Counted from the first letter of the stretch, positions 15,974 through 25,314 are shown. The stretch is DNA of 57,651 bases from Myxococcota bacterium (GCA_025057315.1 JANWXW010000093.1:1-57651), one strand, 5' to 3'. The notes: generated by a model from the sequence alone, not told the origin. Numbers and translations are program-made.

Positions 15974-16539
15974 CGGTGCAACGGCTCCGCAGCAAGATGC
16001 GGAGGCTTCGTGAGCACGGCGAGGAGATGCTCGAGGAGTCGGGGGAGCTGAACGTCGTCCCCTACCTCGACATCGTGATGAACATCATCATGTTCCTGCT
16101 GGTCACCGTCACGTTCTCGGCAGCGATGGGCCACATCAATGTCAACACGCCGACCACCGCCACCGTTGGCCTGGGCGACCAGCAAGAGGAGCGGAACAAA
16201 CCGGAGCTGAACCTGACCGTGTCCATCTCTGAGCGGGGCTTTACCATTGCTGCCTCGGGTGGTGTGCTCTACGAAGGGTGGACCTGGGGGCCGGAAGGGC
16301 TGGTGCAGACCACGAACAACATCCCGACCATCCCGCTTCGTGGCACCGAGTATGACTATGCCCGGTTGACCCAGCAGATGGCCATCATCAAGAGCAAGTA
16401 TCCGGATGAGACGAAGGTGATCATCAACGCCAACCCGCAGATCACCTATGACAAGGTGGTGGCCACCATGGACGCCATCCGCAACGACGGGCCCAGGGTG
16501 CTCTTCCCCGATGTGCTCCTGAGTGCAGGGGTCAACTAG
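15970..16539 (+). CDS. TolR/ExbD-family protein, first copy
   Basis: A 189-residue protein with a cytoplasmic N-terminus, one membrane helix at about 30-50 (NVVPYLDIVMNIIMFLLVTV) and a periplasmic domain. The proton-conducting Asp in VPYLDIV is conserved. The periplasmic part contains an insertion (NKPELNLTVSISERGFTIAASGG) typical of longer ExbD forms, and ends VLFPDVLLSAGVN. It starts at an ATGA overlap with the TolQ-like gene. The next TolR-like gene starts 2 bp after its stop. Confidence 0.92.
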   Translation: MTVQRLRSKMRRLREHGEEMLEESGELNVVPYLDIVMNIIMFLLVTVTFSAAMGHINVNTPTTATVGLGDQQEERNKPELNLTVSISERGFTIAASGGVLYEGWTWGPEGLVQTTNNIPTIPLRGTEYDYARLTQQMAIIKSKYPDETKVIINANPQITYDKVVATMDAIRNDGPRVLFPDVLLSAGVN

Positions 16540-16541
16540 CC

Positions 16542-17093
16542 ATGGCCGTCGAAGTGGACAACCGGGAGGCGAAGCGGGCCCTCAAGCATCTGGCGGCGAA
16601 GATCGAGGAGGAACTCAGCGAAATCAACTTCCTGAACATCATGCCCATGCTGGACATGATGACGATTCTCCTGGTCTTCCTGCTCAAGCAGTTTTCGGTG
16701 CAGCAGCTTCAACTTCACACGCCGGCGGGCCTTCAGCTGCCGGCCTCCACCACGCCTCTGTCCCCGCAGCCGGCGGTGAACATCACCATCACGCAGGGCG
16801 CGGTGGTCATTGAGGGCGACCCGGTGGTGACCGTGCGCCAGGGGGCGGTGGACCCAGCGGCAAAGAAGGAAGGGGCCAACAGCTACCACATCGTACCCGT
16901 GGTGGACACGCTGACCAAGCACGCCACGCGCCTCAAGAAGCTGGCTGCGATGCAGGGGGGTCGGTTTGATGGCGTCGCGTTGGTCATGGTCGACAAGCGC
17001 ACGCCTTATCGGCTGCTTACCGAGGTGCTTTACTCGGCGGGACAGGCTGAGTTTTCCAACTACCGCCTGGTGGTCCTGCAAAAGGGCCAATAG
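16542..17093 (+). CDS. TolR/ExbD-family protein, second copy
   Basis: A 183-residue TolR/ExbD paralogue. One membrane helix at about 30-50 (NFLNIMPMLDMMTILLVFLL) carries the conserved Asp. The periplasmic domain (LQLPASTTPLSPQPAVNITITQGAVVIEG, then RTPYRLLTEVLYSAGQAEFSNYRLVVLQK) fits the family. It differs clearly from the first copy, so the stator is likely heteromeric as in AglQ and AglS. It is the last gene of the operon. The convergent gene ends 143 bp downstream. Confidence 0.92.
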   Translation: MAVEVDNREAKRALKHLAAKIEEELSEINFLNIMPMLDMMTILLVFLLKQFSVQQLQLHTPAGLQLPASTTPLSPQPAVNITITQGAVVIEGDPVVTVRQGAVDPAAKKEGANSYHIVPVVDTLTKHATRLKKLAAMQGGRFDGVALVMVDKRTPYRLLTEVLYSAGQAEFSNYRLVVLQKGQ

Positions 17094-17235
17094 CGCCCGG
17101 AGGGGGCAGGGGCGGCAGGGGCACGGGTGGCAAGCCCAATGGCGGAAAGCCTTGTTCCTGCGCAGGGTTGCAGGGGGAACGGTCGCGGGTGCGGGGCGGG
17201 TCCTGGATGTGGGGTGGGGGGAGTGATCGAGAACG

Positions 17236-19650
17236 CTACTCCTTGATCCGCATCCCGTAGAAGGAGCGGTAGACAAAGTAGAGCGCAACGGCCAGGAACA
17301 CACCGGCCAGCGTCTTGCTAAGGCCCCGGTCCAGCTCGACCGCCAGTTCCACCGCCAGCAGGCCGAAGAGCGTTGTGAACTTGATGATGGGGTTCATGGC
17401 CACGCTGGAGGTGTCTTTGAAGGGGTCGCCCACCGTGTCACCAACCACTGTGGCGGCGTGCAGCGGCGTGCCCTTTTCCTTGAGTTCCACCTCGACAATC
17501 TTCTTGGCGTTGTCCCAGGCCCCGCCGGCATTCGCCATAAAGAGCGCCTGGAAAAGACCAAATAGGGCAATGGAGACCAGGTAGCCGATGAAGAAGAACG
17601 GATCCAGGCAGGCGAAGGCCAACGTGCTGAAAAAGACGGTCAGGAAGATGTTGAACATCCCCTTTTGCGCATACCGGGTGCAGATCTCGACGACCTTCTT
17701 GCTATCCTCGATGGAGGCCCTGGTGGCACTGGTGTCGAGCTTGATGTTGGCCTTGATGAACTCGACCGCACGGTAGGCACCCGTCGAGACCGCCTGCGTG
17801 GAGGCGCCAGTGAACCAGTAAATGACCGCACCGCCGGTGATCAGGCCCAGCAGGAACGGCGGGTGCATCAACGACAGCTTGTCAATGTCGCGGCGCAGGC
17901 TGTCGGTGAGCAAGAAGATGATCGAGAAGATCATCGTGGTGGCACCCACCACCGCCGTGCCGATGAGAACCGGCTTGGCCGTGGCCTTAAAAGTGTTGCC
18001 CGCGCTATCGTTCTCCTCGAGGAAGTGCTTGGCCTTGTCGAAGCTGAGATCGAAGCCGAAGTCCTTCTTGACCTCCTCTTGAATGCCCGCCTGCTGTTCG
18101 ATGACCGACAGCTCATAGACCGACTGCGCGTTGTCCGTGACCGGGCCATAGGAATCCACGGCGATGGTCACCGGGCCCATGCCGAGGAACCCGAAGGCCA
18201 CCAGGCCGAAGGCGAACACCGCCGAGGTTCCGCTCACCATGAGCTGGTCCAGCCCCTGGCTGCTGACGCCGTAGGCAATGGCCATGAGCATGACCATGAT
18301 GGCCCCCAGCCAGTAGGCGCTGTAGTTGCCAGCGGTAAAGCCGGCCAGGATGTTCAGCGACGAGCCGCCTTCGCGCGAGGCGGTCACGGTCTCGCGTACG
18401 TGGCCGGACTGGGTCGAGGTAAAGACCTTGACCAGCTCTGGGATGATGGCCCCGGCCAGCGTCCCGCAGGTGATGATCGTCGAGAGCTTCCACCAGAAGC
18501 CCTCGCCCAGATCGCCCAGCAGCAGGTAGGATACGGCGTAGGTCAACACCACCGATACGACCGAGGTCAGCCATACGAGGAAGGTGAGCGGCTGCTCGAA
18601 GTTCATCTTGTCTGCTTGGCCGTAGCGGGCACGGGCCAGGGCCTCGTTGATCAGGTAGGACAAACCGCTGGCGACGATCATCATGACGCGCATGGCGAAG
18701 ATCCAGACCAGCAGCCGGACCTGGTTTGCAGCGCTGGTGACCGCCAGCAGGATGAAGGTGATGAGCGCCACGCCCGTGACGCCGTAGGTTTCAAAGCCAT
18801 CTGCCGAGGGACCGACCGAGTCGCCGGCGTTGTCGCCGGTGCAGTCAGCGATGACGCCCGGGTTGCGCGCGTCATCCTCCTTGATGTTAAAGACAATCTT
18901 CATCAGGTCGCTGCCGATGTCGGCAATCTTGGTAAAAATGCCGCCGGCAATGCGCAGGGCCGCGGCGCCCAGTGACTCACCGATGGCGAAGCCGATGAAG
19001 CACGGGCCGGCGTAGTCGCGGGGGACAAACAGGAGGATCGCCAGCATGATCAGCAGCTCGACGCTAATAAGGAGCATGCCGATGCTCATGCCGGCCTTGA
19101 GCGGGATGGCATAGGTGGGGAAGGGCTTGCCCTTGAGGCTGGCGAAGGCAGCACGAGAGTTGGCAAAGGTGTTCACGCGGATGCCGAACCATGCCACACC
19201 GTAGCTGCCCCCGATGCCAACCAGGCTAAAGAGCACGATGATGATCACCCGATCTATGGTGAACTCGCGCAGGACGCCGAAGTAGACGACCATGATCGCG
19301 GTGATCAGCGCCCACAAGATGAGAATGAACTTGCCCTGGGTAATAAGGTAGGTCTTGCACGTTTCGTAGATCAGCTCGGAGATCTCACGCATCGACCGGT
19401 GCACCGGCAGTCCGCGGAGCTGCTGGTAGATGACCAGGCCGAAGAGAAGCCCCAGCACGCATACCCCGAGTCCGCCCACTAGAAGCGTGGAGCCGGGAAC
19501 ACCAAAGAACTGCTCTGTGCTGAAGTCAGGCAATACCAGGCTGGCCTCGCCCCCGTGGGGTGGCGAGGCGGCCGCCAGGCCCTCATAGAGCAGCAGAAGA
19601 AGGAGCGTTGCTGCTCCGCCGAGCAGCCTACGCGGACCATGTTGGCACAT
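17236..19650 (-). CDS. hppA: Membrane-bound proton-translocating pyrophosphatase
   Basis: This integral membrane enzyme couples PPi hydrolysis to ion pumping. The 804-residue protein has an extra hydrophobic N-terminus (RLLGGAATLLLLLLYEGLAAAS) and about sixteen helices. The PPi/Mg site is visible as ARNPGVIADCTGDNAGDSVGP, plus GDTVGDPFKDTSS and GGAWDNAKK near the C-terminus. In the segment SAGNTFKATAK a Lys occupies the position where K+-dependent enzymes carry Ala, which predicts a K+-independent H+ pump. The ADCTGDNAGDSVGP variant fits a divergent lineage of the family. A GGAGG lies 12 nt before the ATG. It is preceded by a terminator and not joined to the gene upstream. Confidence 0.95.
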   Translation of the reverse strand: MCQHGPRRLLGGAATLLLLLLYEGLAAASPPHGGEASLVLPDFSTEQFFGVPGSTLLVGGLGVCVLGLLFGLVIYQQLRGLPVHRSMREISELIYETCKTYLITQGKFILILWALITAIMVVYFGVLREFTIDRVIIIVLFSLVGIGGSYGVAWFGIRVNTFANSRAAFASLKGKPFPTYAIPLKAGMSIGMLLISVELLIMLAILLFVPRDYAGPCFIGFAIGESLGAAALRIAGGIFTKIADIGSDLMKIVFNIKEDDARNPGVIADCTGDNAGDSVGPSADGFETYGVTGVALITFILLAVTSAANQVRLLVWIFAMRVMMIVASGLSYLINEALARARYGQADKMNFEQPLTFLVWLTSVVSVVLTYAVSYLLLGDLGEGFWWKLSTIITCGTLAGAIIPELVKVFTSTQSGHVRETVTASREGGSSLNILAGFTAGNYSAYWLGAIMVMLMAIAYGVSSQGLDQLMVSGTSAVFAFGLVAFGFLGMGPVTIAVDSYGPVTDNAQSVYELSVIEQQAGIQEEVKKDFGFDLSFDKAKHFLEENDSAGNTFKATAKPVLIGTAVVGATTMIFSIIFLLTDSLRRDIDKLSLMHPPFLLGLITGGAVIYWFTGASTQAVSTGAYRAVEFIKANIKLDTSATRASIEDSKKVVEICTRYAQKGMFNIFLTVFFSTLAFACLDPFFFIGYLVSIALFGLFQALFMANAGGAWDNAKKIVEVELKEKGTPLHAATVVGDTVGDPFKDTSSVAMNPIIKFTTLFGLLAVELAVELDRGLSKTLAGVFLAVALYFVYRSFYGMRIKE

Positions 19651-19697
19651 CGTGTCGCTAGCCTCCGAATGTGTCTACAAAGGGGGGTGAAAGGGCG

Positions 19698-19720
19698 AAA
19701 AAATGCCCCCAGGTGGGGGG
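19698..19720 (-). terminator. Intrinsic terminator after the peptidase gene
   Basis: On the minus strand CCCCC-ACCT-GGGGG forms a short GC stem, followed after CA by six T. It lies 27 bp past the stop of the peptidase gene and would separate the DUF4175-peptidase transcript from hppA. Confidence 0.6.
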
Positions 19721-19746
19721 CCGCCCGCAGGGCAGCGGGATGATAG

Positions 19747-21390
19747 TCAGGGAGGTGGGGAGTGTAAAGACCAATTCATCAGCTGCTGGCACGCCTGTGC
19801 CTCACGGGCCGCCAGAGGGCTTTTGAGCGCGCTCAGCGCCTGCTCCAGGCCGCAATGTACCGTCGGATCGAAGGGGTTCACCCGGTTGGCTGCCTCCAGG
19901 TAGGGGAGGGCGCGTTGAGGCTCGCCCTTTTTTAGCCAGGCCATGCCGAGCGTGACGTTGGGCCCCGCCAGTTCGGGATACAACTCCCGCACCGGATCTG
20001 CAGCCGCAATGGCCCGGTCCAGTTCACCCAGTTCCAGGTAGGTCCGCGCCAGCTTGCCAGCCACAGCTGGATGCGCTGCTCCCAGCAGGCCTTGCGCCTT
20101 CTCGTACTCTGCCGCTGCCGCCCGCAGGCGTCCCCGCGCCCGCAACATGCCGCCCAGCCGCGCGAAGCCGCGCGCCCGCGGATCGGCGACCTCGCCGCTG
20201 TCATCGTCCTCGATCGGCTCCCGCTTGCCACGGCGACCGGGGGGAGCCTTGCGAAACTTGAGTTGCGGCTGCAGCAAGCCGCCGCGGCTCTTCAGCTTGC
20301 GACCCTTGAGCCACCCCTGCCAGGACCGCTCGAAGTCTTCCATCGACATGCCCAGCGCCGCCATCATGGCTCGGCCCTCTCCAGCCCCAGAGCTCATCTC
20401 TTTGATGAGTCGATGAATGCCCGAAAATCCGGACCGCTTGTGCAGGTACTCAACCACCGTATACACCTCGGCAAAAGCCAGGGCCGTGTCCTCCTGCGAA
20501 GGGAGCTTGGCCATCGAAGGGTGCATCTCGGCGAATGTGATGAAGCGTTTGCGAGCCAGCGCCGAGGCCAGCAGGTGCTCCATGGCGGGCGTTAAGCCCC
20601 CGCCCGGCGGGCCGCGCCAGCGTCGCTCCAAGAACTTGGCCAAGCCCTCGTGCAGCCAGATGGGCATTGTGCCCCGCGACACCCGTGACAGGATGTAGTG
20701 GACATATTCATGCACCAGCGTGTCCAGCCACGGATAACCGCGTACCAGCGCGCGGGGCGAGACGATCATGAGCCGGTTCCATTTGCACAAGGCAATGGTG
20801 CCGCTGGTTTCGATCTCTTTCAGGGTCAGCGTCGAGACGCGAGCCAGGTCCACAACTTCGCCGTAGATCTCGACCCGCACCGGGCCCGCCGGCCACACTG
20901 CTTCGGGATCACCCAGGGCGGCGAAATCCTCGCCGAGCGCCTCCCAGGCGCGTTCCAGGGCCTCGCCAGCGTAGGGCACCAAGAGAGCATCCCGGGGACC
21001 ATAGCGCAGCAGAAAGTGGCCGCGCGGAGATAGCTGTTCTGAGAAACCGCCAGTGACCTCGGCGGTAGAGGCGGCCAGCTCAGCCAGCGTCCGCCACTCG
21101 GATGCTTCCCCCATCGGCAGGCGCCCTCCTTGGAGCACCTCGCGCAGCTGCTTGGCCGCGCCGGCATAGTCCCCCTGCAGAAAGCGCAGCTCGGCATGCA
21201 CCAGGACCGTCTCCAGATCCCGCGGTCGGCTGGAAACCAATGCCTTCACCTCCCGCTCCGCCTCCTCCACCCGCCACTCTTGCATGAGGCGGTGGGCCCG
21301 CGCCGCGCCGCTCTCCTCGCGAGGCCGCGCGGCCCCGGCAGCGGATGCGAGGAGCACAAGGACCGCGGCGAGCCCACGCATTGGCCTCAC
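19747..21390 (-). CDS. Exported MA-family-like HExxH metallopeptidase with TPR repeats
   Basis: A 547-residue protein with a signal peptide (about 1-20, RGLAAVLVLLASAAGAA). An N-terminal TPR-like region spans about 25-100. The peptidase core has HEYVH at 227-231 and WLHEGLAKF with Glu248 as the likely third zinc ligand, a gluzincin arrangement. The C-terminal third (about 400-540) holds further TPR repeats (AAAEYEKAQGLLGAAHPAVAGKLARTYLELGELDRAIA). The GTG start overlaps the stop of the DUF4175 gene (GTGA). An ATG 9 bp further in is also possible. Secretion and substrate are inferred. Confidence 0.88.
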   Translation of the reverse strand: MRPMRGLAAVLVLLASAAGAARPREESGAARAHRLMQEWRVEEAEREVKALVSSRPRDLETVLVHAELRFLQGDYAGAAKQLREVLQGGRLPMGEASEWRTLAELAASTAEVTGGFSEQLSPRGHFLLRYGPRDALLVPYAGEALERAWEALGEDFAALGDPEAVWPAGPVRVEIYGEVVDLARVSTLTLKEIETSGTIALCKWNRLMIVSPRALVRGYPWLDTLVHEYVHYILSRVSRGTMPIWLHEGLAKFLERRWRGPPGGGLTPAMEHLLASALARKRFITFAEMHPSMAKLPSQEDTALAFAEVYTVVEYLHKRSGFSGIHRLIKEMSSGAGEGRAMMAALGMSMEDFERSWQGWLKGRKLKSRGGLLQPQLKFRKAPPGRRGKREPIEDDDSGEVADPRARGFARLGGMLRARGRLRAAAAEYEKAQGLLGAAHPAVAGKLARTYLELGELDRAIAAADPVRELYPELAGPNVTLGMAWLKKGEPQRALPYLEAANRVNPFDPTVHCGLEQALSALKSPLAAREAQACQQLMNWSLHSPPP

Positions 21391-24300
21391 TTCACCAGCT
21401 CCTCGTAGTAGCGCTTGACCTGGTCGCGGTACTCGGCCGGCGCCTCCCGCTTGGCGGCCTCCAGAATGTCCTGGCGGAACTCCCGCGGGGCGCGGTACTC
21501 GTTGGCGCCGGGGATCTTGACCGGCTCGCGGTCTAGGCGGGCCCCTACTGCCTCATCTCGTGGTCGCCGTGCCTGCTGCATCTTGCGCCGCAGCTGCTCC
21601 ATTTGCTCCAGCGCCTGCCCCTGCGCCACCGCCGCGCCGCGCGGCGACAGCTGCCTGAGCTGCTCTGCCGCCTCCCCCATATGCCCGTCGGCGCGGTGCA
21701 ATGCCTCTCCCACCTCCTGGCCCATTCGCTCCAGCAGGGGCGCATCGCGGACCTCCTTGGCCCGCCGCTGTATGTCGCGGGCCAGCTCACCCACACGACG
21801 ACGCAGAGCCTCCTGCGCACCCCGCAGCTCGCTCAGTCGCCGCCGCCGATCGGGAGACAGGAGCTCTCCCTCCTGCGGCAGGGCCTTGCCAATCTCCTCG
21901 GCGATCTCGTGGGCCAGCGGACGCGCTGCCTCCAGGCGAGCCCGCGAACGCTGGAGCCCATGGCGCTGCGATGGCCGCACCGCCTCCTCCTCGGCGCGCA
22001 GCTCCTCTGCCAGCCGTCCCACCACCTGCTCCGCCTCCTGGGCCATGGCTCGCGCCTCGTCCAGGTCCCCCTGCTCCAGCATCTGCCCCAGATCTTCAAT
22101 GCGCTTGTGCGCCTTGTCCAGCTCGTCGCTGCCCCACAGGCCCAACGCGCCGATGTCTACATCCTGCACCAGCTTGCGCAGCCGCTGTACCTTGTCCTGG
22201 AGTCTACGGTGAAGCTCCTGGGCACGATCGCGCAGCAGCTGGCGGGCTCGTCCGCTCGCCTCTGCCCGGATGGACTCGGTCTCTCGCCGCAGCATCTCCT
22301 GATCGTGGACCAGGTCAGCCAGGCGGTTCTCAGCCTCGGCCAACGCCCGGTCCTCGGCAGTGAAACGCTCCTGGCGGAAACTGCGCAGGTCCTCCTCCAG
22401 GCCCCTGACCAGACTCTCTAGGCTTTGCGACAGATGCTCCAGCTCCGCGATGGCGCGGTCGATCTCACCCCGGGCGAGCAGGTCGCGCAGGCGGTCCAGG
22501 CGGCTCTGTATGTCGTTGCGGCCCATGGCCTCGGCGTTGAGGAACTCCTCGGGGATCTCGCCCTGGAGCGAGCGGGCCTTGTCAGCCAGCTCCTGCAGGC
22601 GCCGCTCCAGCTCACGGATCTCCCGCTCGATCTCTCGGGCTAGGGGTTCGGCCCGGGTCTTTTTGTACTCTGCCAGAAGCTGGCGCAGCCGGTCCCGGGT
22701 GGCCCCCATTTCATCGGTGATGCCCAGCAGCTGCTCCAGCCGCTGGCGGCCAATCAGATCGTCGAGCAAGAGCACATCGCGCTCCAGTTCAGCGATCTGT
22801 CGCTCGTTGTGCTGAGCGATCTCCCGCGGGCTCCGCGGCGACCTGCGGCCCTCTCGGCGTCCTCGCCATTCGGCCAGCAGCTGTTCTTCCTCGTGGGTCA
22901 GCTTGCCCAGGCGGCGGCCCATCTCCTGCAGCGCTGCCCGTAGCTCTTTGGGCGCCAGCGCGTCTTTGGGCAACTCCTCCTGCACCCGCCCGATCTCGAT
23001 CAGAAGCGCCTCTGCCTTGCGATGGATCTCGATCATGCGCTCGGGCAGCTCCGGCGTCCCCGGTTCGTCCCCGCCTGGCAGGCCAGCCTCGATGCGGTCA
23101 GCCAGCAGGACGAGGGCCTGCTCCCGCAGTGCCTCCTGTCGTGCCAACTGGGCCTCATGCTTTTCGCGCGGGCTGGAGATGCGCAGATAGAAAGTCCGTG
23201 AGACACCGCGGTTGGGACCATTTACATCGTCCAGGTCGCGCGCCTCCATATAATAGGCTACGCGCAGGCCTGGCTCCAGGTCCAGCTCGGCCAGGTCCCA
23301 GACGATCTTGGCAGCGGCAGTACGCGGCGCCGGCTGCGAGCGGCCCTTGTCTTCGGCCGGCCCCAGCGACCGGATCCGCTTGCGCCGCTCCGGCTGGCTG
23401 CCACTGCGGAAGACCAGATCGATCTCTCCCAGGCCAAAGTCGTCTTCGGCACTGTAGGCCAGCTCGACGCGGCGAGCAGCGGAGATCTCCAGGTCCTCAG
23501 ACGGGGCGAACAGGTCGATGCGCGGTGGGTGGTCGGGCTCGACCTCGATGCGGTGCCCCTCGCCCTCACGGACCCGATCTCCGCGGGCGCGTTCGATGAC
23601 GAAATGATAGTGGGCTGGTTTGCTAACAGAAAAAGTAGCCACCAGCAGCGGATGTGCCGATCGGCTTCGGTGTTCCCCATGCTTGCGGACAACCTGCACG
23701 GGGAGCACCGTGGGCTCCCCACCAGACAGGGGCTGAATGACCAGCTGCGCCCGCTCCACCGGACAGAGGGCCCGGGCCTCGATTCGGACCTGGGTCCCCG
23801 GCAAAGCCAGTACGTCCCCGGAGGAGTTGGGGATGGTACGCGGAGGGAGGCCGGTGTAGCGCGGGTAGGTGAGCAGGAGCCGGATGTCGCCGACAAGGGG
23901 CTCGCTGCTCGCGGTGGTCGGATCCGGTGGCGGGGCAAGCAGGATGGCAACCCCCCGACCCAGCAGGCCCGGCCGCCACAGCAGGAGCAGCCCAGAGAGC
24001 AGCAGCAGAAGCAGGGGCGGCCCCAGGGCCCGCCACAGCGCATCGCGCTCCTGCAGCTGAGCCACGGGCACGGACGACACCGCAGCCACCGTCCGCCGGC
24101 AGTGCTCCTCGATGAGGGCCGCCGAGAGAGGATCTCCCTCGCCAGGGCGAGCGCAGAGCTGCACGGCCGACAAGAGATCAGAGCGCAGGTCGGGCACACG
24201 CCTGCCGATATACCGGGCTATGTCCTCATCGCTTGGCTGGGTGCGCCGGTGCTGCGCCAAGGTCAGCGCCAGCAGCGCCACCTGGGCCGCCAGCCAGGCC

Positions 24301-24482
24301 CCACACAAGGGGCGCCACAGCGGCTGGGGACCCAGCAGCGCAGCAAGGACCACCAGGCCCAGGCCGCTTCCCACCCCCAAGGTCGCCCACCACCCTAGCC
24401 GATGAGCCAGCGCCCGACGGCGGTGCCGCCGTCGGGTCTCAGCCAGCAGGGCACCCAGCGAGGGCAGGGCAGGCAGGTCCAT
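21387..24482 (-). CDS. DUF4175 membrane protein with long coiled coil
   Basis: A 1031-residue protein. Two or three membrane helices occupy about 30-75 and another lies at about 150-170 (PPLLLLLLSGLLLLWRPGLLG). A periplasmic region with beta segments (about 190-430, including DIRLLLTYPRYTGLPPRTI and FYLRIS) follows. Residues about 430-960 are extremely Glu/Arg/Leu-rich and should form long coiled coils. The layout is that of DUF4175 proteins, whose function is unknown. The ATG at 24482 follows a CATAAT box by 8 bp and two palindromes stand just upstream. It is coupled to the peptidase gene. Confidence 0.87.
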   Translation of the reverse strand: MDLPALPSLGALLAETRRRHRRRALAHRLGWWATLGVGSGLGLVVLAALLGPQPLWRPLCGAWLAAQVALLALTLAQHRRTQPSDEDIARYIGRRVPDLRSDLLSAVQLCARPGEGDPLSAALIEEHCRRTVAAVSSVPVAQLQERDALWRALGPPLLLLLLSGLLLLWRPGLLGRGVAILLAPPPDPTTASSEPLVGDIRLLLTYPRYTGLPPRTIPNSSGDVLALPGTQVRIEARALCPVERAQLVIQPLSGGEPTVLPVQVVRKHGEHRSRSAHPLLVATFSVSKPAHYHFVIERARGDRVREGEGHRIEVEPDHPPRIDLFAPSEDLEISAARRVELAYSAEDDFGLGEIDLVFRSGSQPERRKRIRSLGPAEDKGRSQPAPRTAAAKIVWDLAELDLEPGLRVAYYMEARDLDDVNGPNRGVSRTFYLRISSPREKHEAQLARQEALREQALVLLADRIEAGLPGGDEPGTPELPERMIEIHRKAEALLIEIGRVQEELPKDALAPKELRAALQEMGRRLGKLTHEEEQLLAEWRGRREGRRSPRSPREIAQHNERQIAELERDVLLLDDLIGRQRLEQLLGITDEMGATRDRLRQLLAEYKKTRAEPLAREIEREIRELERRLQELADKARSLQGEIPEEFLNAEAMGRNDIQSRLDRLRDLLARGEIDRAIAELEHLSQSLESLVRGLEEDLRSFRQERFTAEDRALAEAENRLADLVHDQEMLRRETESIRAEASGRARQLLRDRAQELHRRLQDKVQRLRKLVQDVDIGALGLWGSDELDKAHKRIEDLGQMLEQGDLDEARAMAQEAEQVVGRLAEELRAEEEAVRPSQRHGLQRSRARLEAARPLAHEIAEEIGKALPQEGELLSPDRRRRLSELRGAQEALRRRVGELARDIQRRAKEVRDAPLLERMGQEVGEALHRADGHMGEAAEQLRQLSPRGAAVAQGQALEQMEQLRRKMQQARRPRDEAVGARLDREPVKIPGANEYRAPREFRQDILEAAKREAPAEYRDQVKRYYEELVK

Positions 24483-24490
24483 ACCTGGCT

Positions 24491-24519
24491 ATTATGTCCT
24501 GGACAGGATGTCCTGGACA
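24491..24519 (-). promoter_or_regulatory. Candidate promoter and twin palindromic operator of the DUF4175 gene
   Basis: TGTCCTGGACA is a perfect 5-bp palindrome about a central base. It occurs at 24495-24505 and again at 24509-24519, 14 bp apart. On the minus strand CATAAT at 24491-24496 would be a -10, 8 bp before the ATG, with a poor TGTCCA at -35. The second palindrome overlaps that -35 and the first touches the -10, so a bound regulator would probably repress. Confidence 0.6.
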
Positions 24520-24659
24520 GGCAGCCTACCAGGGTCGATAACAGCCATATACGGGCCACGGTAAATGAATAATGACAGGGCGTACCCGTCTCTCCTGGGA
24601 GAGCACCATGGTGCCCCCCGTCTTCGATCGACATCGGCGGCAGCCGAGGGTCTGGCCCG

Positions 24660-25286
24660 ATGAAGGCCGAACGGGTCGACGACCGCCTGCTGGTCGAACA
24701 GGCGCGCCGTGGCCAGCGCCGTGCCTTCCAGGCCCTGGTGGAACGATACCAAAGCAAGGTCTATGCCCTGGCCCTTGGGCTGGTGCGAGACCGAGAAGAG
24801 GCCCAGGATCTAGCCCAGGAAGCCTTTCTCAAGGCTCACCAGAGCTTAAACCGGTTTCAGGGCGAGTCGAGCTTTTATACGTGGCTGTATCGCATCACGG
24901 TGAACCTGTGCATCGACCATCTCCGTCGGGCCCGGCGCGGCACGGGGGTGGCCTTCGACGAGCGCCTGCAGCTGGAGGAAGCCGATGGCTCGGCGGAGGA
25001 ATTGTCGCCCCAGCCTCTGGGCTTCGATCCGCATCGCGCGCTGCAGGACAAGCAGCTGCGCGAGCGCATCCAGCAGGCGTTGGGCGAGCTATCAGAGGCA
25101 CACCGGGCCGTGCTGCTGTTGCGCGAGGTCGACGGCCTCTCCTACAAGGAGATGGCCGAGGTTCTGGGGTGTGCCGAAGGAACCATCATGAGCAGGCTGT
25201 TTCACGCGCGCAAGCGCATGCAACAGATGCTGCGTGCATGGGTTGAGCCACCACCGGGCGGACGTAGCGAGGAGGCGGCCGAGTAA
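24660..25286 (+). CDS. ECF RNA polymerase sigma factor (RpoE-like)
   Basis: A 208-residue ECF sigma factor. Region 2 spans about 20-95 (DREEAQDLAQEAFLKAHQSLNRF, then TWLYRITVNLCIDHLRR). Region 4 spans about 135-195 (LLREVDGLSYKEMAEVLGCAEGTIMSRLFHARKR), with the helix-turn-helix. Its start is ATG at 24660 with GAGGG 10 nt upstream. An anti-sigma-like membrane protein gene follows at once, so activity is likely set by an envelope signal. It is transcribed divergently from the DUF4175 gene. Confidence 0.95.
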   Translation: MKAERVDDRLLVEQARRGQRRAFQALVERYQSKVYALALGLVRDREEAQDLAQEAFLKAHQSLNRFQGESSFYTWLYRITVNLCIDHLRRARRGTGVAFDERLQLEEADGSAEELSPQPLGFDPHRALQDKQLRERIQQALGELSEAHRAVLLLREVDGLSYKEMAEVLGCAEGTIMSRLFHARKRMQQMLRAWVEPPPGGRSEEAAE

Positions 25287-25314
25287 GGGCACGCAGGTGC
25301 CCTCGAGGCCGGGC

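Noticed and set aside
17665..18975. 436-residue plus-strand frame antisense to hppA
   Set aside because: Asp/Gly/His-rich composition without a ribosome-binding site; the minus strand encodes an intact pyrophosphatase.
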